Assembly (NCBI GenBank): GCA_964644605.1
Contig: CAZXWS010000007.1
Coordinates: 1-32,683 of the forward strand
Source of the DNA: CAZLAJ01 sp964644605
Lineage (GTDB): Bacteria; Patescibacteriota; Microgenomatia; UBA1406; GWC2-37-13
Length of the DNA: 32,683 nucleotides
Direction: 5' to 3'
The notes under the pieces were generated by a model. That model saw only the letters and a list, made by a program, of their open reading frames with translations, was not told where the DNA came from and ran no database searches. This document shows, piece after piece, positions 32,126 through 32,683 of this stretch (position 1 is the stretch's first letter; each line of letters opens with the position of its first letter). The position numbers and the translations under genes are program-made.

Positions 32126-32683
32126 TTATATTTGAATTTATTGAGGAACTCCAGCTTATGATCTTTAATTTTATTTTCTTGCATGGCGCCTTTTCCGGTT
32201 AGCATGACAAGAGGAGTTTGAGCTATTATTTTAAGATCCTTTGTTAATGATTTCGTATCAACATAGGTTGCGTCAATAGCAACACGTTTATCAAAATTAA
32301 TCTCAGACCTTCCTGAGACTTGCCACAGGCCAGTAATGCCAGGTTTAACCGATAATACTTTTGTAACTAAAGGTTGAGTTTCTGGATATTTTTGTTGCTG
32401 ACTTTCGAGTTCATCTGGGAAATAAGCCCGTGGACCTACCAAACTCATCTCTCCTTTTAGTACGTTTAAGAGCTGAGGAATTTCATCTATAGAATGTTTC
32501 CGTATGAACAAGCCGAAACGGGTAATGCGCGGATCATTTTTCAACTTATAGCTACCCTTTTTATACTCTTCAAATACCGCTTTAAATCGTGGATCGGTGC
32601 GTAAAAGAAGATGAGCATTCACAATCATGGATCGGAATTTATACATTTTGAACTTTTTGCCATTCTGACCAACTCTTTCCGGA
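32122..32683 (-). CDS. Polyprenyl-phosphate sugar-1-phosphate transferase (WcaJ/WbaP-type), 5' end outside window
   Basis: The frame is open to the window edge and reads ERVGQNGKKFKMYKFRSM, the conserved start of the bacterial sugar transferase domain (PF02397). The ATG at 32646 inside it is therefore internal. The visible part contains KNDPRITRFGLFIRKHSIDE, then PQLLNVLKGEMSLVGPRAYF and KPGITGLWQVSGRS, all typical of WcaJ, WbaP and related enzymes. These transfer a sugar phosphate to undecaprenyl phosphate at the inner membrane and so start exopolysaccharide or O-antigen repeat synthesis. The donor sugar is unknown. The N-terminal membrane region lies beyond the window. It is coupled to the DUF4012 gene. 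Confidence 0.93.
   Translation of the reverse strand, partial: PERVGQNGKKFKMYKFRSMIVNAHLLLRTDPRFKAVFEEYKKGSYKLKNDPRITRFGLFIRKHSIDEIPQLLNVLKGEMSLVGPRAYFPDELESQQQKYPETQPLVTKVLSVKPGITGLWQVSGRSEINFDKRVAIDATYVDTKSLTKDLKIIAQTPLVMLTGKGAMQENKIKDHKLEFLNKFKYK

Noticed and set aside
1..32683. tRNA genes, CRISPR arrays, insertion sequences or prophage
   Set aside because: All gaps are under about 180 bp. None shows a cloverleaf, regular direct repeats, transposase or inverted-repeat ends. The baseplate-J-like domain belongs to a cellular membrane protein, not a phage cluster.

Overview
The window is 32.7 kb of AT-rich, gene-dense bacterial DNA that uses the standard code: TGA works as a stop, including in several ATGA overlaps. 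Gene content and protein sizes suggest a Candidate Phyla Radiation (Patescibacteria) genome, probably Microgenomates-like. The hints are reduced housekeeping proteins (174-residue RecO, 592-residue UvrD/PcrA-type helicase, 214-residue triosephosphate isomerase), DUF5674 and DUF4012 proteins, a sortase with PxTG-type surface proteins, PilN/PilO and a VanW protein. The taxonomic call is inference. I found no rRNA, tRNA, CRISPR array or mobile element, and no gene-free stretch over 300 bases. The longest gap, about 170 bp between typA and an MFS gene, holds two promoters and a terminator-like hairpin.

Layout. Positions 1-5705 (plus strand): the end of an unknown gene, an M20 peptidase, lysyl-tRNA synthetase fused to an HD domain, a DUF5674 protein with a small unknown partner, and serS. 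Positions 5710-12449 (minus): a class A PBP with its own promoter, preceded by an operon of membrane-anchored solute-binding protein, a PilM-like/baseplate-J-like protein split by an in-frame TAA, and a sortase. Positions 12457-16692: VanW protein (plus), hexapeptide acyltransferase and membrane-anchored cyclophilin (minus), and a DnaQ/GIY-YIG nuclease (plus). Positions 16674-22929: a polytopic membrane protein and typA (minus), an MFS transporter (plus) and a UvrD/PcrA helicase (minus). Positions 22950-23594: tpiA (plus). Positions 23600-32683 (minus): two Ser/Thr/Pro-rich proteins with PxTG-like C-termini, a membrane protein, pilO and pilN, rpsT, a small exported protein, glyS, recO, a DUF4012 protein and the end of a polyprenyl-phosphate sugar transferase.

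Two themes tie the window together. The first is the cell envelope: peptidoglycan synthesis (PBP1A), protein anchoring (sortase and two candidate substrates), pilus assembly (PilN/PilO), sugar-lipid initiation with DUF4012, VanW, and an anchored binding protein without a visible permease. The second is regulation. At least seven genes have a -10-like box ending only 6-8 nt before the start codon, which predicts leaderless mRNAs. Only rpsT has an obvious strong Shine-Dalgarno sequence. Convergent genes end within 4-7 bp of each other or overlap, without recognisable terminators.

The observations I rate highest are the in-frame stop in the PilM-like/baseplate-J-like gene, the LysRS-HD fusion, the recurrent leaderless promoter geometry, and the hairpin-U8 element just before the typA start codon.
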